From contig DGFG01000054.1 in the NCBI GenBank assembly GCA_002391555.1, forward strand, positions 1 through 16,138: a stretch of 16,138 nucleotides of DNA, in the 5' to 3' direction. The translations under genes were made by a program, and so were the position numbers. The notes beneath the pieces were generated by a model. That model was not told the DNA's origin. It ran no database searches and saw nothing but the letters and a program-made list of their open reading frames with translations. Positions 15,801 through 16,138 of this stretch are shown one piece after another (position 1 is the first letter of the stretch; each line of letters starts with the position of its first letter). This stretch comes from Firmicutes bacterium UBA3906. GTDB lineage: Bacteria > Bacillota > Clostridia > Caldicoprobacterales > DTU083.

Positions 15801-16138
15801 ATGGTTATGTAAAAAAGTATCTTGATGATAAGGGAATAATTGCCACAAACGCAGAGACCAACAGGCTGGTTAAAGGTTGTACAGGTGTTAAAAGAACTAC
15901 AGGTCAACATCCAGGAGGAATACTTGTAGTACCGAAAAAATATGATATTCATGATTTTACACCAATACAGTATCCAGCAGATGATAGAGAATCCTCTACT
16001 ATTACATCACACTTTGACTTTAATTCAATACATGATACATTAGTCAAACTTGATATACTAGGTCATGAGGATCCAACATCTATAAAAATGCTAGAGGACC
16101 TAACAGGCGTAGATGCTACGAAAATTCCTATTGGTGAG
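12806..16138 (+). CDS. polC: DNA polymerase III alpha subunit, PolC type, 5' part
   Basis: The first 1111 residues of PolC, the replicative polymerase of low-GC Gram-positives with built-in proofreading; full length is about 1430, so about 320 C-terminal residues are outside. Order: N-terminal domain (1-200), OB fold (about 230-325), PHP domain with HLH at 334-336, an inserted DEDDh exonuclease (FVVFDIETTG with Asp420/Glu422, HNASFD with Asp505, HHRALDD with His558/Asp562), the rest of PHP, then the polymerase core with GSRGSVGSS, zinc-type cysteines C903/C906/C929/C932, palm aspartates in PDIDLNFSG (Asp958, Asp960) and GCTGVKRTTGQHPGG. The exonuclease insertion separates it from DnaE. ATG 12806 follows AGGGGG by five bases. 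No frameshift is seen. Confidence 0.97.
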   Translation, partial: MVSKVLDNKVLLQIIDKRLIEKSNIFSTSVKVYKKSNKWEISLQSEKHISSKDLDQIKSNFEKLAPNIEIRLSFVVNTTIEQIKNGFDPIWRDLTESLKNNMPAAYALINLCEYELDIKDNVLLVQVIHPSSAKILDDKSIITFMEKWLKERYKHPIIVKFQKDKTDSLESGKDYLIKKEKENEELARKLALASSAKVSRTTKGKEHKATGKIIIGKQIKKQPDPIEKLNDESGRVVIEGKIISKESRELRGGKHLVTFTITDFTSSINVKLFIDSKKANAVIDKLLLDKWYLISGDCQYDKYQREIVVSAYDINLAADRTRVDNAPVKRVELHLHTQMSALDAVSSAKNLVDRAAFWGHDAIAITDHGVVQAFPEAYAQGKKKGIKIIFGVEAYLINDYSPIVIKGNDMDFDQEFVVFDIETTGLNPTRNEIIEIGAVKIRKGELVDSFSSFVKAEERIPENIIKLTGITNDMVQDAPSIGQVLPKFLEFCQDSILVAHNASFDMGFISENAKRLNISFTNSVLDTLSLSREMLRDIKSHRLDKVADHLGLVLTNHHRALDDAQVTGKILLELLKRLKDQGITNLNQINKKFSKRSNLNALRNFHVIILAKNQKGLKNLYKLISKSHMEYFYRTPRIPKSELIEHREGLIIGSACEAGELYRAILDGRSDQDLAKIVEFYDYLEIQPLANNEYLLRNKPDFTNNTLMKINKRIVSLGKAYGRPVVATGDVHFLDPEDEYFRRILMYGRNFEDADHQAPLYFKTTEEMLEEFSYLGEEAAYSVVVKAPRQIADQVEELKPIPDTLFPPEIPGADEEVKSLALKTAIEMYGDPLPEIVMKRLNRELDSIIGNGYAVLYLIAHKLVKQSLDDGYLVGSRGSVGSSFVATMTGITEVNPLPPHYLCPKCKDSDFEVDKGKYACGVDLPNKNCRVCDTPYMKLGYDIPFEVFMGFKGDKVPDIDLNFSGEYQARAHKFTEELFGEGYVFRAGTISTIAEKTAYGYVKKYLDDKGIIATNAETNRLVKGCTGVKRTTGQHPGGILVVPKKYDIHDFTPIQYPADDRESSTITSHFDFNSIHDTLVKLDILGHEDPTSIKMLEDLTGVDATKIPIGE

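Noticed and set aside
13327..15952. Minus-strand frames opposite polC, including 125 codons at 15575-15952.
   Set aside because: They lie within the conserved PolC frame, and their Cys/Phe-rich composition reflects the complement of PolC codons.
1..16138. CRISPR arrays, tRNA or rRNA genes, insertion sequences, prophage or toxin-antitoxin pairs.
   Set aside because: No spaced repeats, cloverleaf-like sequence, transposase or integrase frames or terminal repeats seen; gaps are short and explained by leaders, promoters and terminators.

Overview
The window reads as a chromosomal segment of a low-GC, AT-rich Gram-positive bacterium, most likely a motile member of the Clostridia. The grounds are a PolC-type replicative polymerase, a short EF-Ts, the CheC/CheD style of chemotaxis system, a YrzB/DUF1292 protein, strong AGGAGG-type ribosome binding sites and a gene order close to that of Bacillus subtilis. 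I cannot name the genus. Every complete gene lies on the + strand, and almost the whole window is core chromosome. No tRNA, rRNA, CRISPR array, insertion sequence or prophage is visible.

Region 1 (1-535) holds the 3' end of ruvX/yqgF and a DUF1292 gene (yrzB-like). Region 2 (739-4765) is a tight chemotaxis operon, cheY-cheA-cheW-cheC-cheD, preceded by about 200 bp of very AT-rich DNA with a possible sigma-D/sigma-28 promoter and closed by a hairpin terminator. It encodes the excitation pathway (CheA kinase, CheW coupler, CheY regulator) and the CheC/CheD phosphatase/deamidase pair. The methylation enzymes CheR/CheB, receptors, flagellar genes and sigD are absent from the window.

Region 3 (about 4868-8175) is the translation and nucleotide block rpsB-tsf-pyrH-frr plus a 71-residue PASTA-like protein. 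rpsB has a convincing extended -10 promoter and a structured leader of about 100 nt. Intrinsic-type hairpins sit between rpsB and tsf, between tsf and pyrH, and after the PASTA-like gene, so the block can be attenuated stepwise.

Region 4 (about 8228-16138) is an envelope-lipid and isoprenoid operon: uppS, cdsA, dxr, rseP, a family 2 glycosyltransferase, and the first 1111 codons of polC, which runs off the window. UppS makes the C55 lipid carrier from isoprenoid units supplied by the MEP pathway, of which Dxr is the first committed enzyme. CdsA makes CDP-diacylglycerol, and RseP cleaves membrane proteins.

The order cheA-W-C-D-(sigD-ylxL)-rpsB-tsf-pyrH-frr-uppS-cdsA-dxr-rasP-(proS)-polC is that of the B. 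subtilis fla/che-to-polC region as I recall it. Here sigD and ylxL are missing, ruvX-yrzB takes the place of upstream motility genes, and a glycosyltransferase sits where proS or ispG is usually expected. I see no clear new biological system. The points most worth checking are the rearranged che block, the free-standing PASTA-like protein, the inserted glycosyltransferase with its hairpin-covered ribosome binding site, and the rpsB and pyrH leaders.
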